This document shows positions 40,850 to 53,142 of a DNA stretch of 64,000 bases, in pieces. Position 1 is the first letter of the stretch. Each line of letters opens with the position of its first letter. Below the pieces are notes generated by a model. That model saw only the letters and a list, made by a program, of their open reading frames with translations. It did not search any database and was not told the origin of the DNA. The translations under genes were made by a program, and so were the position numbers. Origin of the DNA: CBDFGK01 sp965247075 (GTDB lineage Bacteria > Pseudomonadota > Gammaproteobacteria > Pseudomonadales > Halieaceae); contig CBDFGK010000003.1 of the NCBI GenBank assembly GCA_965247075.1, positions 2,232,001 through 2,296,000 of the forward strand, in the 5' to 3' direction.

Positions 40850-42520
40850 ATGAAAAGTGATCTACATATTGCCAGGGAAGCAATCCCCGCACCCATTCCG
40901 GTTGTTGCTGCGGAACTGGGTATCCCCGAATCGGCACTGATTAGCTATGGTGCGAGCAAGGCCAAACTGAATGCCGATTACTGCCAGTCCCTGGCTGATA
41001 AACCTGACGGGAAATTGATTCTGATGACGGCGATATCGCCGACACCCCTGGGCGAGGGTAAAACCGCGACAGCGATTGGCCTGGCGGATGGCCTGCGACG
41101 TAAAGGCAAACGCGCGGCGGTTTGTTTGCGCGAGCCCAGCCTGGGACCGGTGTTCGGCATGAAGGGGGGCGCGGCTGGCGGGGGCTATGCCCAGGTGATT
41201 CCCATGGAGGAAATCAACCTGCACTTTACCGGCGATCTGCACGCGATTGGTGCGGCGCACAACTTGCTGTCTGCCATGCTTGATAATCACCTGCACTGGG
41301 GGAATGAGCTGGGTATTGATGTGCGGCGCAGAACCTGGGGCAGGGTTGTTGATATGAACGACCGGGCGCTGCGCCACCTGATTGCGGGCCTGGGCGGGCC
41401 GGGCAGTAGTATCCCGCGCCAAACCGGCTTTGATATAACCGTTGCCTCCGAGGTGATGGCGATATTTTGCCTGGCCACAAATTTGCAGGATTTACAACAG
41501 CGACTCGGCGATATTGTGATTGGCTACAATTTTGCCGGCGACAAGCTTCGCGCCCGGCAGTTAAAGGCCGAGGGTGCCATGACGGCACTGTTGCGCGATG
41601 CCCTACAACCCAACCTGGTGCAGACCCTGGAAGGTACGCCGGCGATAATTCACGGCGGCCCTTTTGCCAATATCGCGCACGGCTGTAATTCACTGATCGC
41701 CACAGCCACGGCGCTAAAAATGGCGGACTATGTTGTTACCGAGGCGGGTTTCGGTTCCGATCTGGGGGCTGAAAAGTTTTTCAACATCAAATGCCGGCAA
41801 TCCGGTCTGCGACCGGCAGCGGCCGTAGTCGTGGCTACTGTTAGGGCGCTCAAGCTCAACGGGGGTGCAGCGGGAGACTGCCTGGAGACAGAGGATCTCG
41901 CCGCACTGGAGACTGGCCTGGCCAACCTGGGTCGGCATTTGCAAAATATGCAGGGTTTTGGTGTGCCGGTGGTGGTAGCGATCAATCGTTTTGAAGCCGA
42001 CTCTGATGCCGAGTTGGCGCGCTTGCAGGCCTATTGTGAGCAGCGGGGTGTGACCGCCAGCATGTGCGAGCACTGGGCGCGGGGCAGCGCCGGCGCTGAA
42101 GATCTGGCGAACGCTGTGTGTGCAGCGACAGAAGGGAACGGTTCGGAGTTACAGTTTACTTACCCTGCCGACATGCCATTGTTGGAAAAAATACGCGCCG
42201 TCGCTCAGAAAATCTATGGTGCGGCTGACGTGGTTGCGGAAAAAAAGAGCCGCCGTCACCTGCAGGCCTTGGAAGAGGTCGGCTATGGGCACTTGCCGGT
42301 GTGTATGGCCAAGACGCCCTACAGTTTTACCGCAGATCACAACATAAAGGGTGCTCCCGAAAATTTCGAGCTACCCATTCGCGAAGTGCGATTATCGGCG
42401 GGCGCCGGGTTTGTGGTGGTGCTGTGTGGTGACCTGTTTACCATGCCGGGGTTGCCACGCAGCCCTTCGTCGGAGCGCATCAGTGTCAATGGAGAGGGCT
42501 TGATCGAGGGTTTGTTCTAG
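40850..42520 (+). CDS. fhs: Formate-tetrahydrofolate ligase
   Basis: 556 residues, the standard length. The P-loop is SPTPLGEGKTATAIGLADGL; also REPSLGPVFGMKGGAAGGGY, HFTGDLHAIGAAHNLLSAML, GGPFANIAHGCNSLIATATA and EAGFGSDLGAEKFFNIKCR. It makes 10-formyl-THF from formate, THF and ATP. The formate may come from FrmA/FghA. The ATG at 40850 fits the family start; the longer frame to 40769 is not supported. Confidence 0.93.
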   Translation: MKSDLHIAREAIPAPIPVVAAELGIPESALISYGASKAKLNADYCQSLADKPDGKLILMTAISPTPLGEGKTATAIGLADGLRRKGKRAAVCLREPSLGPVFGMKGGAAGGGYAQVIPMEEINLHFTGDLHAIGAAHNLLSAMLDNHLHWGNELGIDVRRRTWGRVVDMNDRALRHLIAGLGGPGSSIPRQTGFDITVASEVMAIFCLATNLQDLQQRLGDIVIGYNFAGDKLRARQLKAEGAMTALLRDALQPNLVQTLEGTPAIIHGGPFANIAHGCNSLIATATALKMADYVVTEAGFGSDLGAEKFFNIKCRQSGLRPAAAVVVATVRALKLNGGAAGDCLETEDLAALETGLANLGRHLQNMQGFGVPVVVAINRFEADSDAELARLQAYCEQRGVTASMCEHWARGSAGAEDLANAVCAATEGNGSELQFTYPADMPLLEKIRAVAQKIYGAADVVAEKKSRRHLQALEEVGYGHLPVCMAKTPYSFTADHNIKGAPENFELPIREVRLSAGAGFVVVLCGDLFTMPGLPRSPSSERISVNGEGLIEGLF

Positions 42521-42559
42521 TCGACAACTGTAGGCCTGCCGGCAAGTGACTGCCCGCCG

Positions 42560-43360
42560 TTACACCGCGTGGCCAAACAGCATCGAAAGCCCTGCTTTGG
42601 CGGGTTTGAGCATGTCTGCGTAGGCGTCGCCAAACTCTTCAAATATCTCTCGCCGGGTGGTGTCGTATTCTCCCGCTTGTGCTTCCAGTACTGCAACGGT
42701 GGAGGGGCGTAGCAACATGGCGTCGTAGAATCTTTGCAATACCACATCGCCTTCAAGCACATTGAGAAACGGCATTTTGAATATGTTGGAGAAGGTTTTT
42801 CCAAGTTCGAGGATGTGAAACAAATGGTAGTCGGGCAGCAGGGGCTCCGTTCCCAGCAGGAAGGGCGACATCTGCGACCCTTCAGTTAGCCGTCCAAGAC
42901 CATTTTTGATCATGACCATGGACCAGCTGCTGAATATGTCAGATTCCTTTTCAGTTTTGGCTCCCCATGCCTGCGGCCAGTAGCCACCTACCACAAACCA
43001 GTTGAAGAACGGGCCACTGATGGAGAATGTCAGGAAGTCGTTGATGCGATCTACGTCAGCACAACGCACGGGATCATGACAGGGATAGAGGTGCTGAGCC
43101 GACTCATAAGTTCGGCTCAAGTAGCGACAAATGGCCTGGCTCTCCGAGATGATCAGGCCATCCTTGTCTTCGAGGCTGGGAATCTTGCCGAGTGGGTTGC
43201 GGGTCTTGTGGGCGGCATCGTGCGTGGCCCCCACAAAGGGGGATACGCGCCGGTAATCAAAGTTGAGATCGGCTTCCATCAGCACATGGGCGACCAGCGA
43301 CATATAGGGCGATAGCCAAAACCCATACAGAGTGCGGTTGTGTAGTTGCGTTTCTTCCAT
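42560..43360 (-). CDS. Glutathione S-transferase family protein
   Basis: 266 residues: a thioredoxin-fold start (LYGFWLSPYMSLVAHVLMEA), then NPLGKIPSLEDKDGLIISESQAICRYL (cis-Pro and the glutathione-binding ES), and an all-helical C-terminal domain. The usual Tyr/Ser/Cys near the N-terminus is SPYMS here. Substrate unknown. A TTG 6 bases upstream is an alternative start. Confidence 0.8.
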   Translation of the reverse strand: MEETQLHNRTLYGFWLSPYMSLVAHVLMEADLNFDYRRVSPFVGATHDAAHKTRNPLGKIPSLEDKDGLIISESQAICRYLSRTYESAQHLYPCHDPVRCADVDRINDFLTFSISGPFFNWFVVGGYWPQAWGAKTEKESDIFSSWSMVMIKNGLGRLTEGSQMSPFLLGTEPLLPDYHLFHILELGKTFSNIFKMPFLNVLEGDVVLQRFYDAMLLRPSTVAVLEAQAGEYDTTRREIFEEFGDAYADMLKPAKAGLSMLFGHAV

Positions 43361-43566
43361 GCTCAATCCACTTGTGTTGTTACCTGGCGATTCAGGTTAG
43401 CAGGTATGAGCTCAGTCGCAAATGGCCTCTGGCTGCTCACAAAATTTCTTGAGAATCTGGATGCGGGCATGGCGCGCCAGAAGCGCCGGTAAAAAGGCCG
43501 CCCTTCCTCTCGCGGAGAATACGGTGCGTTGTATCCCAGGCCCAGTGTCTGCCAACGGCTGGAGGT

Positions 43567-44472
43567 TCAAACCTTCGATTCTTCCCGCAAGCCGGATTGA
43601 CTGCGGCATAGCGACAGCCATTCCTGCAGACCGGCACTCTGGTATTTGGCTTTGTGCATGATAATGCTGAGGCTGCGTTGGAAGTTTCGGTGGGGCACTG
43701 CCACCGGCACCAGCGAGCCGCGACGAAACGCATCATAGAGGCTGATTTTTGACAGGCAACCCAGCCCGAGGCCGGCTTCGACGGCGCGCTTAATGGCCTC
43801 GGTATGTTGCAGTTCCAGAGAGAGGTGGAGCCGGGATAACAGGCCGGTCATGGCGCGCTCAAATGTTTGGCGGGTACCCGAGCCGCGTTCCCGCACGATC
43901 CAGGGGGTGTTGAGCAGGTGTTCATCGCTCAACGCAGGGAGTTGGGCATAGGGGTGGCCCGGTGCCGCGAAGACCACCAGTTCATCATCGCGCCAGTGCT
44001 GGATATTCAGGTCAGGATGGCGCAACTCACCTTCAATCAGTCCCACATCCAGTTCGTAGCGAACTACCTGTTCGGCGATGGTCTGGGTATTTGCCACGGT
44101 GAGCTCGATATCGGCGCGGGGAAAGGCTTCACGAAATTGCGCGATCATTTTTACTGCCAGGTAGTTGCCGATGGTGAGGGTGGCACCCACCTTCAGGTGA
44201 CCGAGATCGCCGGTGTCGGCAAAGGCTCGCTCCAGGTCACCGGATTGCTCCAATACGGCTTCAGCTTTAGCTTGAAGAGATGTGCCTAAGTCATTGATAC
44301 GTATTTTTTTTCCAATTCTGTCGAATAGAGATATGTCGAATTGCCGTTCCAGGTCCTTCAGGGCGCTGCTGGCAGCGGATTGTGACATGGACAGGCTCTC
44401 GGCGGCGCGGCTGATGTTCTCGAACCGGGCAATGGCAAGAAACACCTCCACCTGGCGCAGGGTGTAGCGCAT
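43567..44472 (-). CDS. finR: LysR-family regulator, FinR-like
   Basis: 301 residues with the LysR helix-turn-helix (MRYTLRQVEVFLAIARFENI, SRAAESLSMSQSAASSALKD) and a LysR substrate domain (LKVGATLTIGNYLAVKMIAQ). It is divergent from fpr with about 130 bp between, exactly as finR/fpr in Pseudomonas, where FinR activates fpr under superoxide stress. The name is from gene order and pattern, not from alignment. The ATG at 44472 matches the LysR start; the longer frame is unlikely. Confidence 0.8.
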   Translation of the reverse strand: MRYTLRQVEVFLAIARFENISRAAESLSMSQSAASSALKDLERQFDISLFDRIGKKIRINDLGTSLQAKAEAVLEQSGDLERAFADTGDLGHLKVGATLTIGNYLAVKMIAQFREAFPRADIELTVANTQTIAEQVVRYELDVGLIEGELRHPDLNIQHWRDDELVVFAAPGHPYAQLPALSDEHLLNTPWIVRERGSGTRQTFERAMTGLLSRLHLSLELQHTEAIKRAVEAGLGLGCLSKISLYDAFRRGSLVPVAVPHRNFQRSLSIIMHKAKYQSAGLQEWLSLCRSQSGLREESKV

Positions 44473-44600
44473 GGCTAACCTCTTTGTTTGTGAAGTCGTG
44501 TATTTGTAAAACCGATATATTATATAGGAAAAAACCGTTTTACCTATATCAACTATACGGTTAATTTTGTGGCTATCAACAGTCGGCAGCGACAACAGAT

Positions 44601-45371
44601 ATGGCACAACTACACCGCGAACAGGTAACCGAGGTCCATCATTGGACTGACTCGCTGTTCAGTTTCAAAACCACCCGTGATCCGGCCTTTCGTTTCAAGA
44701 GCGGTTATTTCACCATGATCGGTCTCGAGCAGGAGGGCCGTCCACTGCTGCGTGCCTATAGCATGGCCAGCGCCCATTACGAGGAGGAGTTGGAGTTTTT
44801 CAGCATCAAGGTGCCGGACGGTCCGCTGACCTCAAAGTTGCAACACATCAATGTGGGCGACGAGGTGTTGGTGAACAGCAAAGCTACCGGCACGCTGATT
44901 GAAGACAATTTGCTGCCCGGCAAACACCTGTACCTGATTGCCACTGGCACGGGCCTGGCACCCTTTTTAAGTATTATTCGCGATCCGGAAATCTACCAGA
45001 ACTTCGACAAGGTCATAGTGACTCACGGTTGCCGTTTTGTAGACGAACTGGCCTACCGCGAAATCATCACCCAACATTTACCCAACAACGAGTACTTCGG
45101 TGATCTGGTGCGAGAGAAGCTGGTGTATTACCCAGCCGTCACCCGTGAAGAATTTCATACTACCGGCCGCCTGACTGACTTGTTTGCCAGTGACAAACTG
45201 ACCGATGACATCGGGCTGCCCGCAGTCTCGGTGGAGGACGACCGCTTTATGTTGTGCGGTAGTCCCGGCATGCTCAAGGACTTTACCGCGGTACTCGATG
45301 AGCGCGGATTTCGTGAGACCCGCCACAGTGATCTGGGCCACTACGTGGTCGAGCGGGCTTTCGTAGGGTAA
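44601..45371 (+). CDS. fpr: Ferredoxin/flavodoxin-NADP reductase
   Basis: 256 residues. The FAD-binding motif is RAYSMASAHYEEELEFFSI, with LTSKLQHINVGDEVLV. The NADP region is YLIATGTGLAPFLSIIRDPE, VTHGCRFVDELAYRE and FMLCGSPGMLKDF, ending in the short VVERAFVG typical of bacterial Fpr. It moves electrons between NADPH and ferredoxin or flavodoxin and helps under oxidative stress. Divergent from the FinR-like regulator. Confidence 0.92.
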   Translation: MAQLHREQVTEVHHWTDSLFSFKTTRDPAFRFKSGYFTMIGLEQEGRPLLRAYSMASAHYEEELEFFSIKVPDGPLTSKLQHINVGDEVLVNSKATGTLIEDNLLPGKHLYLIATGTGLAPFLSIIRDPEIYQNFDKVIVTHGCRFVDELAYREIITQHLPNNEYFGDLVREKLVYYPAVTREEFHTTGRLTDLFASDKLTDDIGLPAVSVEDDRFMLCGSPGMLKDFTAVLDERGFRETRHSDLGHYVVERAFVG

Positions 45372-46112
45372 TCAGTCCTCCAGCCCACCGGTTGCCGGTG
45401 CAGGGCGGGCCCGCTGGTTGTAGAGCATGGCCTTGAGGCGGGTGATGTCCTCTTCAGAAAGTTTGGAATAGTCAACGCTGACCTCTTCACCCACCGCCAT
45501 ACCTTTTTGGATGGCCGGGCGCTGACTGAGTTCGTCGAACCAGCGCCGGAAGTATTTGAACTCGCCCAGGTCAATGCCTTGCTTGTCCCAGTATGTGGTC
45601 CAGGGGTAACAGGCCAGGTCGGCAATAGTTAGTTCATCGCCGGCCAGGTAGCGTCTATCGTAGAGTCGGTTGTTCATCACACCGTAAAGCCGGTGTACTT
45701 CATCACTGAATCGGGTCAGGGCGTAGCTCTGGTCTCCCTCGCTGTCCTTGAGGCGGGCAAAGTGTCCGCGTTCCCCGAACTTGGGGCCCTGGTTGGCCAT
45801 TTGCTACATCACCCACTGGCAGATATCCCATTTCTCTCGCTCGTTGCGGCCACCAAGCCGGCCGGTTTTCTCGGCGATGTACATCATGCAGGCGCCGGAT
45901 TCAAACACTGAGAGGGGTCCGCCGCCGTCGGCAGGGGCATGATCGACAATCGCCGGCATGCGATGATTGGGATTAATCGCTAGAAACTCGGGGCTGAACT
46001 GGTCACCGGCGCCAATACGACAGTAGATCAAGTTGTACTGCAGGCCGCATTCTTCCAGTTGAATAGTCAGTTTTTTGCCATTGGGTGTGGCCCAGTAGTG
46101 TAAATCGATCAT
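45372..46112 (-). pseudogene. Glutathione S-transferase (YghU/YfcG type), interrupted by TAG
   Basis: Read through, the frame gives about 246 codons. The N-terminal part is MIDLHYWATPNGKKLTIQLE, with FLAINPNHRMPAIVDH and VFESGACMMYIAEKTGRLGG; the second part is ANQGPKFGERGHFARL, RYLAGDELTIADLACYPW and RWFDELSQRPAIQKGM. This is the YghU/YfcG (nu-class) pattern. A TAG at 45801-45803 (codon 104) stands where the family usually has Trp (QWVM-W-QMANQGP). Otherwise the frame is intact. Either a recent nonsense mutation or a sequence error. Confidence 0.82.
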
Positions 46113-46334
46113 ATCGGCGCCTGTAGTTAGTGCCCATCCATAAACGACTGTTTTTTTGAAAAACACCCTGTTCTAACCGTGAGTGTCCCAGGCCACAACT
46201 CTCCGGGCTTATGAGCGGCCATAAATCGACCGGTACAGTCACATTAGGGCCCCTTACCCTGGATTTATGCCACAGATTACCGCTGCACAACCCAAAAGCG
46301 TACAGATATTTGGCTCTCAGGGCCAACCATTGTG

Positions 46335-47675
46335 CTAGCTGGAGTCGAGCCGTGCCAAACGCATCAGATTATAGCTGAGAACCGAGGACCAAACATAAGC
46401 CTTGAACCCATCCAACCCCTTCCAAGTGGCCTTCGTTGCACCAAAAGCCCTTTTTAATTCCGAAATATTTCCTTCTACGCCTGCCCTGAAATGACGTAAT
46501 CGATCAAAGGTTTTTGATTGCACGCCCATTGCCCGAAGCGATAGGCCAACCGGCTTATGGAAGACGACTCGCTTCACTCCGAGGCCTCTGCCTTCTGTCA
46601 CATTTGCTTGGCTGGCATAGCCGCCATCAGCGACTACCGAACCGGGAAGACGACCCAGTTTTGACTGGTGGAAATCGAGTACTGGAATGAACAGGTCCGT
46701 ATCCGATGGATTCCCTTTTTCAATGGAGAGGTACGTGATGAATCCACTTTCCTCACTGCTTATATTAATCTTATGGCCATACTGAACGTCTCGAAATCCT
46801 TTAACGATAATGTCAGTGTGCGACTCGAATAAACTGACAATTTTTTCTGATGAGTGAACGCTCTCTTTTCGAATGACACGGCGCTCTGTTTGATGGATGA
46901 CTTTGAGTGTTAAATCCCGATACCGCTCCACTTGATCGAGCCATTTTTTCTTTTGGTCAGAGTCAGGGGCGCCCGCCTTGATTTTCTCCAGGCTTCTATC
47001 GACTTGTCTAAGTACAACTCGGACACATTTCAATAATTTTGGATAAAGCGCTTCTTTTCCAGTATTTTTTGCGTTAAAAATCTGGAATGCCAGTGATTTT
47101 GATAACTTCCTCTGATCTGTAAATCGATTTTTTACTCCCGTTACATTTTTACTTTTCGCCAACAATCGGCTTAGCACCCGAACGCCATCATTCAATAGTT
47201 GGCTGTCACTGGGCGGCGCAATATTACTGGCAACAACCGTACTATCGATGCGTAATTTATCCCTCGACAAAATACCTTCTTTCAGCCAGTTGTCCGATAG
47301 GATCTCATGCACCTTTTCCAAGGTCTCCGGTTTGATACTTCGTATCGTTGACTGCAATCCTGACCGACTGGGTGTCAAATGATTCGGCAGTCTTGCGAAC
47401 GTTCGGTAGGTCATCGAATCTGACAAATGGAACGCCAGTTGCTCGTAGCTGATACGCAATTGTTGTTTCAATAACAGGCATCGAAAAATACTTTCAACAC
47501 TGAAGCCTATTCGTCCCACCTTTGTTGCCGATTGGCTCACCAAATCATTGGCGATCAAGGCCAGTATTTCCGGGTGCTTATCCAGGAGGTTTGACAGTGA
47601 TCTGAGTCGGGTTCCAAATTCGTGTTCTGAGTAGTTTTCAAATATACTTGCCTGAGCTACGCGGGTTTCTCGCAT
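46335..47675 (-). CDS. ISNCY-type transposase (IS5-like DDE)
   Basis: 446 residues. DDE parts are LRIDSTVVASNIAPPSDSQL (first D), LPGSVVADGGYASQANVTEG (second D), and FRAGVEGNISELKRAFGATK (E). The N-terminal half has VGRIGFSVESIFRCLLLKQQ. AGAGGA precedes the ATG at 47675. I could not find terminal inverted repeats or a target duplication, so the element ends are not given. It separates the broken glutathione transferase from bamD. Confidence 0.8.
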   Translation of the reverse strand: MRETRVAQASIFENYSEHEFGTRLRSLSNLLDKHPEILALIANDLVSQSATKVGRIGFSVESIFRCLLLKQQLRISYEQLAFHLSDSMTYRTFARLPNHLTPSRSGLQSTIRSIKPETLEKVHEILSDNWLKEGILSRDKLRIDSTVVASNIAPPSDSQLLNDGVRVLSRLLAKSKNVTGVKNRFTDQRKLSKSLAFQIFNAKNTGKEALYPKLLKCVRVVLRQVDRSLEKIKAGAPDSDQKKKWLDQVERYRDLTLKVIHQTERRVIRKESVHSSEKIVSLFESHTDIIVKGFRDVQYGHKINISSEESGFITYLSIEKGNPSDTDLFIPVLDFHQSKLGRLPGSVVADGGYASQANVTEGRGLGVKRVVFHKPVGLSLRAMGVQSKTFDRLRHFRAGVEGNISELKRAFGATKATWKGLDGFKAYVWSSVLSYNLMRLARLDSS

Positions 47676-47804
47676 GCTGAATCCTCTTGGTTGTTTTGTT
47701 TTTGTTCGCACCTTTAGCTTAACAAATTCAAGAGGATTTTTTAATGCCTTGCGAATAAATTTCCTTATATTTCAATGGATTGAGAGTTTATGGATGCGCA
47801 CTAG

Positions 47805-48716
47805 TTAGTAGGAAGTGTCGGCGGGACGGTTGTCAAATTCCGGTGCAGTGGGTCTGTCCAGCAGGCCCATGCTGAGGCGGTTGGTCAGTGAACGCTCTGG
47901 ACCATCGAACCGGTAGCTGCTGATGAACTGCCCGTTGTTGTCCACTGCGGGGTGGTTGGGGTAATTCAAAACCAATACATCCAGTGCATCCTGCGACAGT
48001 TGATCCAGGCCCAGCAGCGTGTAGCCCTGCACCATGACTGCCAGGCCATCGGCAGCGGCCGGGGTTTGCGGGAAATTCTCTACCACATAGCGACCGCGAT
48101 TGGTCGCAGCCAGGTGCGCGCCGCGCCGGAAATAGTAATTGGCGACATTGATTTCATAGCGGGCCAGCAGGTTGCGCAGGTGTATCATGCGAGCCTTGGC
48201 ATCGGCGGCATAGGCGCTGTTGGGAAAATGTGCCAGCAACTGGGCAAATTCTGCAAACGCTTCGCGCGCAAAGGCGGTGTCGCGTTTAGTTAGGTCCTTG
48301 GGCAGAAATCGATCAAACAGGCTCTCATTGACCGTGTAGGCGGCTAGGCCCTTCATGTAGTAGGCGTAGTCCACGCTGGGGTGTTGCGGGTGCAGGCGGA
48401 TGAAGCGATCGGCGGCTTCGATGGCGGCCTCGTGTTCAAAGTTGTTGTAGTGAGCGTAGATCAGCTCCAGCTGTGCCTGTTCGGCGAATCGACCGAAGGG
48501 AAAGCGCGACTCGAGTAACTGCAACGCCTGCACCGCCAGTTCGTAGTTCCTGTTGCGCAGGTAGCGCTGTGATTCCAGGTACAACTCATACTCGGAGGAG
48601 TTGGCGCCGGGGGGCAGCTCCAGTTCTTCGTTGCTGGAACAGGCGGCGACAAAGGCCAAAACCAGTGCCACCAGAACTAATTTTACGGTGCTCAATGGGT
48701 GTGTAATTGGATGCAA
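47805..48716 (-). CDS. bamD: Outer-membrane assembly lipoprotein BamD
   Basis: About 303 residues. A lipoprotein signal (STVKLVLVALVLAFVAACSS) is followed by five TPR-like repeats: YLRNRNYELAVQALQLLESR, FPFGRFAEQAQLELIYAHYN, AADRFIRLHPQHPSVDYAYY, and later AYAADAKARMIHLRNLLARY. BamD is an essential partner of BamA in outer-membrane protein insertion. The start is unsure: TTG at 48716, TTG at 48695 or ATG at 48755; the last puts acidic residues ahead of the signal. Divergent from rluD, as is conserved. Confidence 0.9.
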   Translation of the reverse strand: MHPITHPLSTVKLVLVALVLAFVAACSSNEELELPPGANSSEYELYLESQRYLRNRNYELAVQALQLLESRFPFGRFAEQAQLELIYAHYNNFEHEAAIEAADRFIRLHPQHPSVDYAYYMKGLAAYTVNESLFDRFLPKDLTKRDTAFAREAFAEFAQLLAHFPNSAYAADAKARMIHLRNLLARYEINVANYYFRRGAHLAATNRGRYVVENFPQTPAAADGLAVMVQGYTLLGLDQLSQDALDVLVLNYPNHPAVDNNGQFISSYRFDGPERSLTNRLSMGLLDRPTAPEFDNRPADTSY

Positions 48717-48814
48717 ACTGTCTTCAACCTGGTTGGGCGCCGAGCGTGCTACCATGGCGCTGATTGTGGTCTGGCAAAGGCCGCTTATTTAACCACAGGA
48801 TTGAGCGTTAAGCC

Positions 48815-49774
48815 ATGCCTGAACAGATTGAACAGGATGCTGAGGTCACCCCGGCGCAGCACGGCAAGCGGCTGGATCAGGTGGCGGCAGAGTTATTCCC
48901 GGATTTTTCCCGCTCGCGCCTGCAAGGCTGGGTTACCAGTGGCGCCCTGACCCTCAACGGGGTGACAGTGCGGCCGCGTGACAAGGTTGAGCCTGGCGCC
49001 CAACTCTGTTTGCGGGCAGAACTTGAAGACGAGGTGCGTTGGAGCGGTGAAGATATTGCCCTCACTATCATTTTTGAAGATGAAGATATAATTGTCCTGG
49101 ATAAGCCGGCGGGATTGGTGGTGCATCCCGCCGCCGGCCATGCCGGCGGCACTCTGGTAAACGCCTTGTTGAATCACTGTTCGAATCTTGTCAGCTTGCC
49201 GCGCGGTGGCATTGTGCATCGCCTGGATAAGGACACCTCCGGGTTGATGGTGGTGGCAAAATCCCTGCGCGCGCATACCAGCCTGGTTTCACAACTGCGC
49301 GCGCGCACAGTTAAACGCGAATACGCAGCGGTGTGTATTGGCGCCATGACCGGCGGCGGTACCGTGGCTGCGCCGATGGGACGCCATCCGCGGGCCCGCA
49401 AAAAAATGGCAGTAGTTGCCAGCGGCGGCAAAGCGGCTATTACTCACTATCGACTCAAGCAGCGCTTTGCCAACCACACCTATATCACCGTGCGATTGGA
49501 GACCGGCCGTACCCACCAGATTCGCGTGCATATGGCGCATCTGCACCACCCGCTTATCGGCGATCCGCAATATGGTGGCAGGCCACGCCTACCCAGATGT
49601 GCCGCACCGGAACTTATTGCCGCACTGCGAGGCTTTGCGCGCCAGGCGCTGCACGCGCGTGCGCTGGGACTGACACATCCAGGTAGTGGTGAACACTGCC
49701 AATGGCGGGTGGAATTGCCCGCCGACCTCACTGGCTTGCTGGCCTGTTTGAGTGAGTACGACAAGCTTGGCTAG
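48815..49774 (+). CDS. rluD: 23S rRNA pseudouridine(1911/1915/1917) synthase
   Basis: 319 residues. An S4-type RNA-binding domain (HGKRLDQVAAELFPDFSRSR, LQGWVTSGALTLNGVTVRPR) is followed by the RluA-family catalytic motif HRLDKDTSGLMVVAKS, and RTHQIRVHMAHLHHPLIGDP. It modifies three uridines in helix 69 of 23S rRNA. The end overlaps the pgeF start by 23 bases. The order bamD | rluD-pgeF-clpB is conserved in gammaproteobacteria. Confidence 0.93.
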   Translation: MPEQIEQDAEVTPAQHGKRLDQVAAELFPDFSRSRLQGWVTSGALTLNGVTVRPRDKVEPGAQLCLRAELEDEVRWSGEDIALTIIFEDEDIIVLDKPAGLVVHPAAGHAGGTLVNALLNHCSNLVSLPRGGIVHRLDKDTSGLMVVAKSLRAHTSLVSQLRARTVKREYAAVCIGAMTGGGTVAAPMGRHPRARKKMAVVASGGKAAITHYRLKQRFANHTYITVRLETGRTHQIRVHMAHLHHPLIGDPQYGGRPRLPRCAAPELIAALRGFARQALHARALGLTHPGSGEHCQWRVELPADLTGLLACLSEYDKLG

Positions 49775-50420
49775 CGCCGCAATCGTGCCTGACTGGCCCG
49801 CGCCTGGGAATATAATAGCCGGTACCTATACCCGTAATCAGCAAGCTTCAATCCCCGTTCATACCGTCGCGCTCACCCAGACCCATGGAATTCATTGCGT
49901 CGATGTAGCACTGGCCGCTGCCGGGGTAGCAGCGGATGCCTGTTTCGCTGCCAGGCCGGGATTGGGGTGTGTAGTGGTGACGGCGGATTGCCTGCCGATT
50001 CTGCTGTGCGCAGATGATGGCACTGAGGTAGCGGCGATTCATGCCGGTTGGCGTGGGTTGGCCGCCGGGGTGATTGAGTCGACACTGGACTGTCTGAGCA
50101 GCCGGCCCGGTCAACTGTTAGCCTGGCTGGGGCCGGCCATAAGCCAACAGCACTTTGAGGTTGGCAGGGCAGTGCGCGAACAGTTTCTCGAGCGGGCGGC
50201 CAGTGCGCTGCGGGTTGAGACTGAGGCCTGCTTTAGTGTGGCGGGTGAGAAGTATATGGCCGACCTGTACGCGCTGGCTCGCCTGCGTCTCGCCGCAGCC
50301 GGCGTCACGCAAATCTGGGGTGGGCAGCACTGTACCTATGCAGAAACTGAGCTGTTTCACTCCTACCGACGCGACGGAGTCAGTGCCGGACGCGTCAGCA
50401 CGGTGATTGCCATCACCTGA
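49752..50420 (+). CDS. pgeF: Peptidoglycan editing factor PgeF (YfiH family)
   Basis: 222 residues. Family motifs: LTQTHGIHCVD (QxHG), VVTADCLPILLCA (metal Cys), IHAGWRGLAAGVIE (metal His), LGPAISQQHFEVG, ADLYALARLRL and QHCTYAE. PgeF removes wrong peptides (L-Ser in place of L-Ala) from muropeptides. The segment between the first strand (NIIAGTYTRN) and QTHG is about 30 residues shorter than in E. coli YfiH, where GGVS..PY.SLNLG lies. The start is GTG inside rluD. Metal ligands are kept, so it may still work. Confidence 0.88.
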   Translation: MSTTSLASAAIVPDWPAPGNIIAGTYTRNQQASIPVHTVALTQTHGIHCVDVALAAAGVAADACFAARPGLGCVVVTADCLPILLCADDGTEVAAIHAGWRGLAAGVIESTLDCLSSRPGQLLAWLGPAISQQHFEVGRAVREQFLERAASALRVETEACFSVAGEKYMADLYALARLRLAAAGVTQIWGGQHCTYAETELFHSYRRDGVSAGRVSTVIAIT

Positions 50421-50495
50421 GCATTCTCCAAACCCCTACTTGAAACAGGGCCAATTGCCCCCATTTAACAGCGCAGGAACGAAAGAGGTCTTGCT

Positions 50496-53072
<2,577 letters not shown>

Positions 53073-53142
53073 TGGGGTCAGAGTAAAACCGTCTATTCTG
53101 GCCAATACTTTGGCCAGAATAGACGGTTTTACTCTGACCCCA
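53073..53142. repeat. Long perfect palindrome (GGGGTCAGAGTAAA element)
   Basis: Two 32-bp arms (TGGGGTCAGAGTAAAACCGT... and its complement) are separated by 6 bp (ATACTT). It starts directly after the clpB stop. The same outer sequence GGGGTCAGAGTAAA/TTTACTCTGACCCC occurs at 55751-55838 and in part at 63651-63662, with different inner arms. Such dispersed palindromes resemble REP-like elements moved by RAYT transposases. As RNA it could also act as a clpB 3' stem. Confidence 0.8.

Noticed and set aside
43412..43566. Open frame behind the FinR-like gene ending ARHARIQILKKFCEQPEAICD
   Set aside because: A weak resemblance to an ArsR-type helix only; no start, no continuation. Not enough to call a gene remnant.
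11188..45803. Genome-wide amber suppression or recoding
   Set aside because: Only two TAG-interrupted genes are seen, while many intact genes end in TAG (for example finR/GST neighbours and CaiB at 2562-2564). Simple nonsense mutation or sequence error is more likely.
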